From: Sipunculus nudus
Taxonomy: Eukaryota > Annelida > Sipuncula > Golfingiida > Sipunculidae
Direction: 5' to 3'
Length of the DNA stretch: 64,000 nt
NCBI GenBank assembly: GCA_026874595.1
Contig: CM049306.1
Coordinates: 84,964,142 to 85,028,141 of the forward strand
The translations under genes and the position numbers were made by a program. Within the stretch, counting starts at the first letter, position 1, and the number at the start of each line of letters is the position of its first letter. The notes under the pieces were generated by a model that was given only the letters and a program-made list of their open reading frames with translations, did not search any database and was not told the DNA's origin. Below are positions 13,201-26,100 of the stretch, in pieces.

Positions 13201-14034
13201 TACTGACTTCTGGGCAATATATCTCACATATCCACTCAGCTGCAGCAGTTTCTGTCAGATATATTTATTTATTTTATAGCAGAATATTTTTTCACCATCA
13301 AATCTAACACCTTCAAACAAATTAGATACATGTATATGACTTGATTTGTCTCCGTGACTCTTGGATGAAAGTCATAATTTCATCCAAATGGTGAATACCA
13401 AATTTAAAAAGATGGCACATATATTTTAATCAATTTCACAGAATATGATTATTTGGTCTAGACAATTATAAAATATAATTTAAAAGAAAATAGTTTATTA
13501 TGTATATCTGCCTTACATTTTACATTGATTATTCAAAGTTTTCTATTTTTTGTTGAGCTGTGCATTTTTGGCTTTTAGTTACCAATCTTGTGTTCACAGA
13601 AATGAAACACACGTAATAATGATATTCTGGGTTAATGTGAAATATTTTTAAACCACCCAACTTCAGTTTCTAACGGTCAGATTCCACAGCTAAACTGTGG
13701 CATTAATGATCTTTCTTCTCGCCTTAAATTATTTAAAAAGTTATAATTAAAAATTTTGGATTTCAGAACAAGTTAGCAGAACTACAGCTTATACAAGATG
13801 AACATTCCCGCTTGCGGTCAGAATTCCAGAGTTTAGATGAGACCAAGTCATGGCTGGAGAGGAGTCTGAACGAAACTGAGGTACGTTGTCTTGTGCGAAT
13901 TCCTTACCAGTACTGTAAAGACAAAATTGAAAATGTTGGTAGATCGTCAGAGATTCATTCTAATTTCATAAGTACATAAGTTACAAAGTTTTGATTATTC
14001 CAAACCTATGTGTATAAAACTTGAAAGTATACTT

Positions 14035-14121
<87 letters not shown>

Positions 14122-17100
14122 GTCACTTCTCTTCAGTAATATGGTTATTTTAATTCAGAATTACCATTATTGTTATCACTCCCTGGTCCTTATGTTCAGA
14201 GTAAAAATTCAGGGCATGGAGCTTGCTGTTAACCACATATTAAAGGTTAAAGTTATGATATATATAAAAAAAAACTTTAGTTATGTTATTATAATGATTA
14301 CAAATTCCTGTTATGAATTATAAGGCAAAAAAAAAGTATGGTTCTTTGGCACTTTTTTTTTTAAATCAGTGCGGGTGGGTGATATTTTATTTTTTTGCTT
14401 GTTTTGTATGTTAGAAAAAAATGTCATATGATCAAGGAAAAGTATGAAAGTAACATAATTTTGTTACTAAACAGGTAAAAGCACTACATGATGGGGGGGG
14501 GGTTAAAATTGATGCAGTCAGTGCCTGAAAACCATACCTTTAATTTTTTTTGGCCTAACACGTTAAAACGCCGCTGATTTTATAATTAATTTACAGGAGA
14601 ATCTTGAGACGTCTAAGAAGCAGTACGAGGAACAGGTAGAGGAGTTGTCCAAGTCACATCAGGAAGCTGTAGAGAGTATGAAGGAAGACCACAGTAACCA
14701 GCTACAGGTAAATATTTGCGATTTTCACTTTTTCAGTGTTTCATGAAGGATTCATTTTCACAATTCACCATGCAGTAAAATACACAATGTATATATAACC
14801 AGTATTATATCATTTTTATGATATGCATGCAAAATCTTTATTATTGTACAAGGAGTTAAGTGAACATGAAAAAAGTGGAAATTATTCCCGCAATTGTGGC
14901 AGGTATGCAAGAGAACTGATATTATTTAAATAATCAATCTTTGAATTATGAGTAACATAATACATACTAGCTAATCTTGATGCAGAAAATAATGTGACAT
15001 GCCACTGAGGTTATAGAATAAAATACTCTGTAAGTTTGCACATATGGCTGTTTTTCACAAAGGGTTTATTTAGTGATAATGTCCCTTTTGTGAATATCGC
15101 AAATTTGAAACCCTCACGAACATAAAGCCAACCACAATATGTTTAAAAAAGGGTGTTGAGCATAGGATCAATATTGTGTAATTCTTGAAGATTCAGTGGA
15201 TCTGTAATATCTCTGTCATTAATAAACTGCAGGATCAGTGAAGTAGAAATTGCTGTTTTGTAAAAAAATGAGTGAAGCAAATTTCAAAATTGCCACACAT
15301 TTGTATTGGGGTGTAAAATGTGACTTAAAATCATTTGATGAAGACAATTTGATGTTCTTTCAGTCAATATAGAATTCACTTTTAGTATGTCTGTTTGATT
15401 ACAATTTTGAGACTTAGGACTACAATTTTGTTCATACTAACAGTCAAAAGGCATTTTAGTTTCCAATTTATTACATAAGAATATCTATATTACATATTTG
15501 CAATTAAACCTAGATTCCTTTATATTTAGGTTGGCTCAAAAAGGTCATATACAGAGCTATATATACATATAGATTTGCAAGTTTACAAAAAGATATGCAG
15601 CTTGTTAATATATTTTGTTCCTGTTACAGGAAATACAACAACAGTTGGGAAATCTTCAGAATGAAAAGGGACAGCTGGAAGAAACAATATCAAGACTAAA
15701 ACAAGTAAGTTGACGGTAAAGAAGCAAATGCATTAGCTAGGCACATTTTATAACAGGCTTTCAGACTGCACTGATAAGGCTTACTTTGTGTCATGACACT
15801 TATCATGTTGAAAACTGCGCTGCAATGGCTATATATTTATATTTACATAATGATTTGCTTTACACAGTTTGTAGTCTTAATATTTCACTCTGAATGAGGA
15901 CTTCACACAAATAAAATTTCAAATGAACAACCAATACCAAAAAAAAATGTGTAACTCCTGTCACTGTGGTGCAAAACATATACTGTTAGCTGCTAAAACA
16001 AAGCTGTTAGTCATCTGTCAGTCGGAGACATGGTTGTCTGCTAGCAAAAATTCAACAATCATGCTGGTAGGTTGTGCTAAGCCTTAACAGAATCATTTTC
16101 ATGCAATAGGAGTTTTATTTTATAAGCAAAAAGATATTAAATGGTTGGTCTGGTTTTCAAAGTGACATGGTACTTATAAGTGATGAGGCATTGTCAGAAA
16201 TGATGAAATGTAAGTTATCAGTGTGCTTGTTAATATGGCAGGTGCTGCCACTCTCTTATGAATCTCTCTTAGTTTTATGGACAAAACAGATGCTACATTA
16301 ACTATTGAAAGCCCTGGCAGGTGAATGTTACTTCTCATGCAGGTTTTAGAAACATATGGTACCACTATTCTGGGAAAACTTAAATAGTGTCAAACTTTGT
16401 TTTGTTACCTCCGCAATTTAGAATTTCTTGTTTAGTATATAGATTTTGGTGAGTTTGTCAACTGAACATGATGACAAGTCGGCCATTTGTATGTTATAGG
16501 ACATTAAAGACAGCCATGATGCAAAGAAGATTCATGAAAAGAAAGGGGCTTCCATGGTAAGTGTGTTTCTGTGAGTTCTGGGTATCATATGCCCACTTTA
16601 TTGGAGCCACCTCATGGTATTAGTAAGAAGAGGTATACACAACATGTATAATAAGTAATTCATACTATAGACCTATTAAAACACTGTAGGGAGCATGCCA
16701 AATAAGCATTCCTGTTGTTGCCCTTGTCCCATAAACTCATTCAACATAGGTGGATGTAAATGTGTTATAAGTGTTAAGTAGTAATCTGCACTATTGTGAC
16801 CACCTTAAATGTCCCAATTGGTGAATATAAATGTAAAAAAATATCTTAATAAACATTAATTCTGCACATTGTGGGATTATTACCCTGAATCATATGTGTG
16901 CAACAAGTAACAACCATCCCCATAACGATTAGTAAAATTCTCAACTCAGGGACTCATATTGTACGTAGCTGCAGCTTTCGACTGCATCAGACAGTCATCA
17001 TCAGCAGACTGGCATGCTTGATGATTCAGGTGTTGTCACATGACTACACTGAAGGGGAATCTTGACTTGTGATACTGTCGAAGGCTACAGCTACATACAA

Positions 17101-20100
17101 TGTAATTCCCTGAGTTGAAATTTATTCTAACCTTTATGGAATCTCCAGGGACAGGATCCAAGATACATACCTGAACTATATTCATGTTATATTGTAAACT
17201 AATGATAATATTTGTAAGAACAAACGGGCCAAAAGCAGCTTTCTAATCCAAATAAAAGTGAGCAAGATTTAAGGTAACATGTTAGCCAGTGTGCAAGTTA
17301 GCTGTGCTCTTGCTGATCTCAGAAAAGTTAACTTGATACAGATGGTCTTAGGATAAAGATGGTATAGGCACAAACTTTCAATATTTCAATTCTTAAATAA
17401 TGATACTATTAGCACATTATTACCTGAAAAGAATACTTCTGATCTCATATGCTCTAACTGTCCTGCCAAAGGTGATCAGGATTTCACTGTGTCATCTTCC
17501 TGAGATAAAATAAACTTCTGATTCCACACCTTTTAATGCCCGTGCTATTACAATTTGTTATTTAGAGTGACTGAACAACAAATATGTGTAATTTGATATT
17601 TTTACGTCTACTACAGTTGAAGGACTTAAAGAGACAACTCCACGCTGAGAGGAAGAGAACAGAAAAACTGCAGGAACGACTACAGGATCTGCTGAATCAG
17701 ACACAGAGCAAACAGAGTGAGTACCTGCTTATCTATCTACTTAGAGCTTCGTGCATCAAATGAAAAAACTGAAAATAGAAGCATTTTTAATTTTATACGT
17801 CTTACTTTGATGAGGCATATTATGGTATACCCACAGTCTGTCTGTCCATTAACATTTAGTGTTGCTGTGGTAACTTACAAAGGCTTTGACAGATTTTCAT
17901 GAATCTCACTGTAACTACTTACCAAAAGTCTCACCCGAATTTGATTATAGGCAAAATCCACGCATCCAAACAAATTCCAGGTCAGAGTTCATGAGGCTTC
18001 TTTGTTGTGTTACCACAATGATGGATTATGATGGACTTTGATGAAACTCAACAGAAATATTAACCAATATAAAATCCCACCTAAGTTCAGTTCCTAGCAA
18101 AATCCATGCATATTTAATGAGGTAAGAGGTCACCAGACTTTGGTGGCGTCTTGCTGACTTACCAAAAATCTGGTGGATATTCATGAAATATAATTATTGT
18201 ATTGCCAGACATAGTCTGGAGATACTATGGTTTAGGCACGGTCGCGCCGCCGCAGCCGCCGCCGCAGCCGCCGCCGCTGCAGAGATTTCTTTTGGACACA
18301 ATAACTCAAAAAATATTTCACAGATCTTTACCAAACTTGGTATATGTATAGATATGGGTGAGAGGACGAGGCCTATTTAAAATGAGGTCATGACCTCAAC
18401 TAGGAGAGTGACCTTGACCTTGAATAGGTTCAATTTTGGGGAAAATCACACAAATTCTTAAATATCTCAAGAAAACTTGCATGGATTGATCCCAAAATCA
18501 AGTTGATCGAAGATCATGGATAGGGTTGTCATGTTCCAGAAACTTGTGGCGCCACCTATTATTCTTTACTTGTTTTCATGCTGTTTAATATCCCCAAAAT
18601 TGCTACTTGACAGTACTGTGAACATTATAAGTCAAAAACTAATGGACAGATTTCTTTCATATTATGCAAATACATAAATATGGGTTATGGGATGATGTTT
18701 ATTTAAATTGGGGTCATGACCTTTCCTATGAGAGTGGCCTTGACCTTGAATATTGCCATATATGGTGAAAATCACACAAAATCATTAATTTCTCAATAAG
18801 GGATGCATGTATTGGTCCAAAAATCAACTTGACCGAAGATCTTGGATAGTAATGTCATGTACCGGAAACAGGTGGCGCCACCTGTTATTCTTTTACTTGT
18901 TTTCGTGCCATTTAATACCCCATCATTGCCACTTAACAGTACATTTATAACCTGTGAGCATTATAAGTCAAAAACTAATGGACAGATTTCTTTCATATTA
19001 TGCATATACATAGACATGGGTTATGGGATGATGTATATATAAATTTGGGTCATGACCTTTCCTATTAGAGTGGCCTTGACCTTGAATATTGCCATATATG
19101 GTTAATTACACAAAATCATTAATATCTCAATAAGGGATGCATGCATCGGTCCAAAAATTAGAACATGTTCGAAGATCTTGGAAAGTATTGTCATGTACCG
19201 GAAACAGGTGGCGCCACCTGTTATTCTTTTACTTGTTTTGTGCCGTTTAATACCCCATCATTGCCATTTATCAGTACTGTGAGCATTATAAGTAAAAAAC
19301 TAATGGACAGATTTCTTTCATATTATGCATATACATGGATATGGGTTATAGGATAATGTTTATTTGAATAGGGGTCATGACCTTTCCAATGAGTGGCCTT
19401 GACCTTGAATATTGCCATATATGGTGAAAATCACACAAAATCATTAATTTCTCAATAAGGGATGCATTGATTGGTCCAAAAATCAACTTGAACGAAGATC
19501 TTGGATAGTGTTGTCATGTACGGGAAACAGGTGGTGCCACCTGTTATTCTTTTACTTGTTTTCGTGCCGTTTAATACCCCATCATTGCCACTTAACAGTA
19601 CATTTATAACCTGTGAGCATTATAAGTCAAAAACTAATGGACAGATTTCTTTCATATTATGCATATACATAGACATGGGTTATGGGATAATGTATATATA
19701 AATTGGGGTCATGACCTTTCCTATTAGAGTGGCCTTGACCTTGAATATTGCCATATATGGTGAAAATTACACAAAATCATTAATATCTCAATAAGGGATG
19801 CATGCATTGGTCCAAAAATCAACATGTTCGAAGATCTTGGAAAGTATTGTCATGTACTGGAAACAGGTGGCGCCACCTGTTATTCTTTTACTTGTTTTGT
19901 GCCGTTTAATACCCCATCATTGCCATTTATCAGTACTGTGAGCATTATAAGTCAAAAACTAATGGACAGATTTCTTGCATATACATAGACATGGGTTAGG
20001 GGATGATGTATCTTGAAATTTGGATCATGACCTTTTCTATGAGAATGACCTTTTCTATGAGTGTGGTCTGATATTAATTGTTGCTGAAGATGGGGGGCCT

Positions 20101-23100
20101 ATTCTTAAAGGGGGGGGGGGGGGGGATTAATTGTCTGGCGATACTATGGCACCGCAGGTGCCAAGAAATATCTAGTTAACCAATAAAGTTTCTCATCTGA
20201 ATTTATTATCAAAATTTACGCATATTTAATGAGGTCAGAGGTCACAAGAGATAACATGAGGGTTTTCGATAATGCAGCTTGAAGTTGCAGATGATACCCG
20301 CATCCATGGGCTGGATATGGCTCGTGGTATTTGGCGGTAAAAAGTGAAGCTTCAAGTTCATCAGTTGTAAGTCATCACATTTGTAACTTGCAGCCTAATC
20401 AGTAAGCAGAAGCACGTGACGCCCTGCTCGTCGCATCTCCTGGACAAACTTGCCAAGCCAGTCCTGGAATATGACTGCTGTCATTCACACCTTCTTGTTT
20501 GAATGGTACTGGATGTAACAGCTGGGTCGAAGGTCTTGCCGAAACATCTCGGTCTGGCTGATTTGGCGATGACCAGTGGCTTGAGCTTGTGCTCTCCTGT
20601 AGCATTGGAACATAGCGCCACGGTGATCCTCTCTTTTGACCTCTTGCTTCCAGGAACTGCCGTCTTTGCGAGTGTGGCATGGTGACCCAAACGGTAAAAC
20701 AGTCCAGTTTCGTGCATGTTGTACAAATCAGGGAGTTCATATTTGGCCAGCACAGTCTGTAGTTCCGCCCTCCCTGACACCACTGCTTTGCCGTTGGCGC
20801 TTGCAGCTTCTCCATGATACAGACGGCGACTTATCCCATGGCGTTGTTTGAATGTGGTCAGCCATCCCTAGGAATACTGGAACCCTGTGATGCCGAGATT
20901 CTTGCCAAAAGTTCTTGTCTTCTCTCGCAGCATTTCATCATTGATTGCAGCCCCATGTTTTTGCTTGTCAGTCACCCACATGAAGAGTGCCTCCTCCAGT
21001 TCTCCATGCTTCCCCCCGCAAAATCAGATCACCTGGCTTGAATTCCTGGTGACACGTAACCACTTGTCTGCTGCGCTCAGGATATCGGAAACTGTGGACT
21101 TTCTCAACTTTTCATTCCATAAGCCATAGAAATGGTTGATGATGGTATCAATAGTAGCCTTCGGATGTGTTTTCTTGTTCTGGTAAACTTCAGCTTTCTG
21201 TGCAGCAGAAATAGCAAGGCGACGTCTCTTTGCTGGCGGTGGACCCATTATGAATATTGTGGCATTATTTGTGTAGAGAAGCTGACAGTTTGAAGACTGA
21301 ATGGTCATCAGAGCCAGATCCTATGATATTTATACCTAATTTTACAAAGCTACATTGTTTGGATAATTATGTCATGATTGTTTGGCTAAACATACTTTAT
21401 GGTATCTTTGATTCTCAATTAATTAGGTAAGTGATGAGCTTATTTACCACTCGGCTATGGCCTATGTGTGAAAACCTGCCTTGTCATGTATTAATTAGCA
21501 GGTCATTGTCAGCTGGTTTAACAAAAGATCAAATGACTGCGGAAACTTGGACCTGACCGCCGCCACTCTAGTTCGTTTTAACTATTCTGGGTATACTGAC
21601 ATCGTGAATTTTGTTTATGTAAGTCTGTTTGGATCTGGAACTGGAGTTTTCTATTATATTGAAGCCAATTTTAACTTTCACTCGTTCGTTCCCTAGAGAT
21701 TTGTCGTAACTCGAGTCTTCCGTTGTAATGGACCCCGTTATAACGAGACTTCACTGTATCTGCCTTAAATTTTGCTTGTCCATACATCTTTGATGGATTT
21801 CTCATACACAAGACTGGTGGAGCCACTTGCAATCATTTTTGTTTTGTGTACATCCATGCAATTATTTCAGGAGTGATGTTTGTGTAATTGGTGCTTGTAC
21901 TTTGGTTCAAAATGTTTAGTTCTTGCATTGTACATGTACTTAATTGAAAAGTAATGATAAAGCATTTTATCATGGAAGCATTATACTGGATGTATATCCA
22001 ATTGCACAGGTTCGCATCTGGTCTGTTAGCCTTGTTTTTTGTGTACAGTAGTAAACAAACAATTTTACAATGAAGTATTGGCAGATATCATAACATTTAA
22101 GGATACAACCCCATATTCTGTGTAAGTGTAACATTCCTGGTATGTGCCTTAAAGCTTTTAGAACATTATCATTGGTAAGTGCACCAGCTGAAGTCAAGCT
22201 GTATGGCAGGGAATTCATGGTTCACAGAAAAATTATGGTAAATAGATACAAGAAACCAAGATCAACTTGAGGGCTCTCAGCAGAGTACATCACTCTTTGC
22301 ACAGAAGTAGGACTTAAGCCTGTGGTAAAGGGGTTTACTTTTTGCTGAAGTTCCCTGGTTCAGAACCTGAACAGTGGGATCTGTGAGTGACATGTAGGGG
22401 TTGTTGCATGTCCTCACAGTGAATGCTGAATAGCGTGATCTGGACCTCTTAAGTAAGATCTGACCAAATTCTACAAGGTAAACTCTCCACCTTAGGGTTG
22501 TATCACAATCAAATAAAAACATTTAATTTTTTTTTTGCATCACACGCCTGCAGCTAATTTTGAACCAATCAGGTGCTGCCATCTACCACTGTACTGCAAA
22601 ACTATTATCTGCACCCACAAACAACATTTTTAGAAGGGTTGCATAAGTACCATCTGTATTATTTTGACTAAGTGATATTAATTATTCCCAGGATCAGCAC
22701 AATATTAATACTACAGGTTTATTATAATCAAATTACAGTTCTTACTGTCTATGAATATTTTCATAGTTTACATTTTATATGATGAATATAGCTTTTCTCT
22801 TGGTACTTAATTGCAATACTGGATGTGTATTCTAATATCAGTGATTTTCAGTTTTGATTTTATTATGGGCTACAGTAAACTTAAGATTTATTGTAACTTC
22901 AAATGACCTTTTTGCCTTATGAATATATATGACTGGGTAGGTAATCAGATTGGATAAATAGGACCTACTATGAAGTATTGGGCAGTTTTACGTTAACGGT
23001 ACTGCCATGACCATGTATTACTGTACATGCTTTGAATCTTGATATTTTATTTCAACTTAGCCATTTACTTAAAAGCAGACATGTGATTGAACTTACCAAT

Positions 23101-26100
23101 TTGTAAAGCTCAGCTATATGCTAAACAGCCATGATTCCTATGAATTGCACAACATTAACACTGTCCATCATGGAACCCATGCTTACTGGCAGAAATTCAA
23201 CAAAAACATTTTCACTGCAGTTTCAACTCTTCTTATGACAAATGTTAGGTCTCTGGGCTTGCTCACCTTACATTGTAAGTTCTTCTGAGTGGTGAGTGAA
23301 ACTGGATGCAAAAATGGCCTCTAGAATGAAATTTAATTGAAAAACCTGTTTCAATAATGTTTAAATTGTTTTGTTCTTATTGCTCCAAAGAGAATTACAA
23401 AGATCATATTTTAGTCAATATCAAAAGAACCTACCCAAAGTCTCACTGCATGAAAGATTTATATATTTTTCTGATCAATGTCCAGTTGAAGGATAATACT
23501 ATAGCCAGTCACATCACTCAAAAGCTTCAGCTTACAACAACTTTGAAAATCATCTGATATTTTCTTGCCTGCTAATGTAATATGTAAAACCAAATAACAT
23601 TTTTGTCTGTTTCAAATGCTTCTCCTTGATGTTAGGCTAATGTAATATTAATGGGAATACAAAGCTTGTTGTTCAAGGATCTGCCACCTAATAAACTTCG
23701 GACTCCAAGGCTAGTTTGTTTTCAAACATGAAGATATCTTGTTTTCAAACATGAAGCTACACCAATTATAAAGGCATTGCAGACATGAAGTGTAGTTTTC
23801 CATATGACTTGTGTCACAGTTCAAAGCAGCTAGGTCTTATCAGTCCAGTATAAATGGCTGTGGCGTTGTGTATTCACAGCTAGACTTAATATGTCCCATT
23901 AATTCATTTGATTTACTTCTATAATACAGGTTCTGTCTTATTTCAATTGATAACTAAATAAATTATGAGAAGAATTTAATATTTATATACTACTCCAACA
24001 CCTGAAATAATTAATGAATTTTTACCTTTTGGTCTTTTGGGTTCTGTTCATATTGTTGGTCCAAATATAAATGATTTATTTCATTTTCTCATTAGCTCAG
24101 CTGACTATAAGTCATCTGAGCTATAGTCGTGGTCCTTTGTCCGTCGTCCGGCCGTCTGGGCGTCCGGCCGGCTGGCCGGCCGTCCGTTAACAGGGCACAT
24201 TTTAAAACCGTTGGACCTATGAATCCAAAATTCTGCATACCATTAGATGTCCTCAAAATCTCCTACCATACCGAAAATTGGGTCATTAGAACTTCGTTCC
24301 TTCGAGATATTAAGGAAAAACCTCCGTTTTCCATAAAAAAGCAGTTGTTACACTTCAAGTCTGCCTAATATCAAAACCACTGATCTGTTTTTGATCATAT
24401 TTAGTATTCATATTCTTCCATACATTTTCTGTGCACATACCAAAAATTAAGTCAGTATTGGGTATTATTTTGAAGTTATAGGCCGAAATATAATGCAATT
24501 TTTTAAAAATCAGGAAATATATTTGCTCACTTAACATGAGAATTGCTGAAGCTGAAGACTTTTTTTCAGGAATATAACTTTATTTAATCAAGATTCAATT
24601 GTTTGCCCAAAATTAGATCTGAATTTTGCAAATTTTTCAAGTTATTAGCATAAATAAAAAATTAATACCTTAAATTTTGTCCAATTTTGGCAGTGGCACG
24701 TTTTTTCCCTGTAAGCACTGTTGATTTAATTTTCACAGCATATATACATAAGGATTTAATCTTTTAAAATCTGAAATTTCAAAGAAATTGTTTGAAAAGA
24801 GTAGCTTTTATTCAAGTTTTCATACACCATGTCAAGTGTTGTTTATATCTGGCCCACCTAGTAGTACAGCCTTCACTTGCATTATGTAACCCACCCCAGG
24901 CAGCTTGCCTTGACCCAGCTTGGTCACTACTAGCAGGCTTCTCCTCTGCCCTGCACTCAACCCTCCCCCCCCCCCCCCCCCCCAGCTGGTGCATAAACCA
25001 GATGAATGTTATAATTTTCTGTATTTTATTTTATTCTTGGACATGCTACATTTTAGATTTTGTATTGTACCACCAGGGTTACAATGATTAAAGTGCACAT
25101 TTAATTGTGTCCACAAAGTGATGTATTGCTATGAAAGTATGGATGTTCATCAGATAAGTAATGCTTTAATTCAGAAGAGTAAAACTTCACCAGGTGTGAA
25201 ATTGACTATTAATTCCAGTTATTAATTATAGCTGAGATTGTAATTAGCATAATGATATTGTTTGTCCCTCATTCAACCAACAGTGTGTATACTTTATTTG
25301 AAAAGATGTTTTTATTTTATCAAATTTACTGAATCTTTTATTTTATTTCGGTGAATAAAATAAAGCTTGTCCTGAAAACTCCAATGTGCAAAACTTTTTA
25401 ATAGGAATTCAAGGAATAATTTTGTAGATGCCATGTTGTGGCATTATTTTCTTTTACATTCAGTTTAAACATTTGATTTAAAAATAATAAAATGTATGTG
25501 TATGCATAATATGACCCAGTGTGAGCTACAATCTGGATATATAATGATTGCAACTTAGAATTCTAATATTTTAACTTATATTTTCACTTTTATATTACAA
25601 ATTTATAACACTTGTAAATAAAAAAAATGAATCCGATAAAAACTATTAATGAAAAAAGTGGATATGCTAAAAAAAAAGGCTTATATATAAACTTAAATGC
25701 ATTATTCCTTTGAAAGTGAAATGAAGGTATTAGTCCATTCTGTCCACTTGCCTGTCCATCTGTAAATTTTTCATATGCATCACAGTATCTCAAAACTTTT
25801 ACTGTTTTTCTTCATGAACGTCTTGTCAGAGTATTAGTTTGCAATCATATATTGAGAACTTTACTATAACCAAGTAGGAGGGCCCTTTCCTCTTAGCTTC
25901 TCATATGCTTATATAAATATAAAACATTACAAAAGAAAATTTTTCATATTTTGCATTTGCAAAAATTTCAATCTTTTGTCGTGACCCATGGGTCCTTTGT
26001 TTATATTCTGGATTCTCAACATCATTGTTTGGCTAAAACTGAATAAATACCAGACATGGTGCAAATACTTTGCAAATGTATATGAATATGAATATGAATA

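Larger units (their letters stand above)
18205..20166. mobile_element. Element bounded by GTCTGGnGATACTATGG, carrying a tandem array
   Basis: Opens with a perfect hairpin (CCAGAC-ATA-GTCTGG, 18205-18219) followed by AGATACTATGG. GTCTGGCGATACTATGG returns at 20133-20149, followed by a second hairpin (GGCACC-GCA-GGTGCC, 20148-20162). Between them lie a GCN repeat, a five-unit tandem array and a G-run. Probably a non-autonomous mobile element; the class is unknown. Confidence 0.6.

Noticed and set aside
14021-14323. 100-codon reading frame with a Tyr-Ile run
   Set aside because: It is translation of the (AT)n microsatellite and flanking intron; no splice or start context.
18183-18380. Poly-Ala reading frame
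   Set aside because: Comes from the GCN trinucleotide repeat inside a mobile element.
20503-21129. Four + strand frames over the transposase
   Set aside because: They are antisense shadows of the broken Tigger transposase on the - strand.
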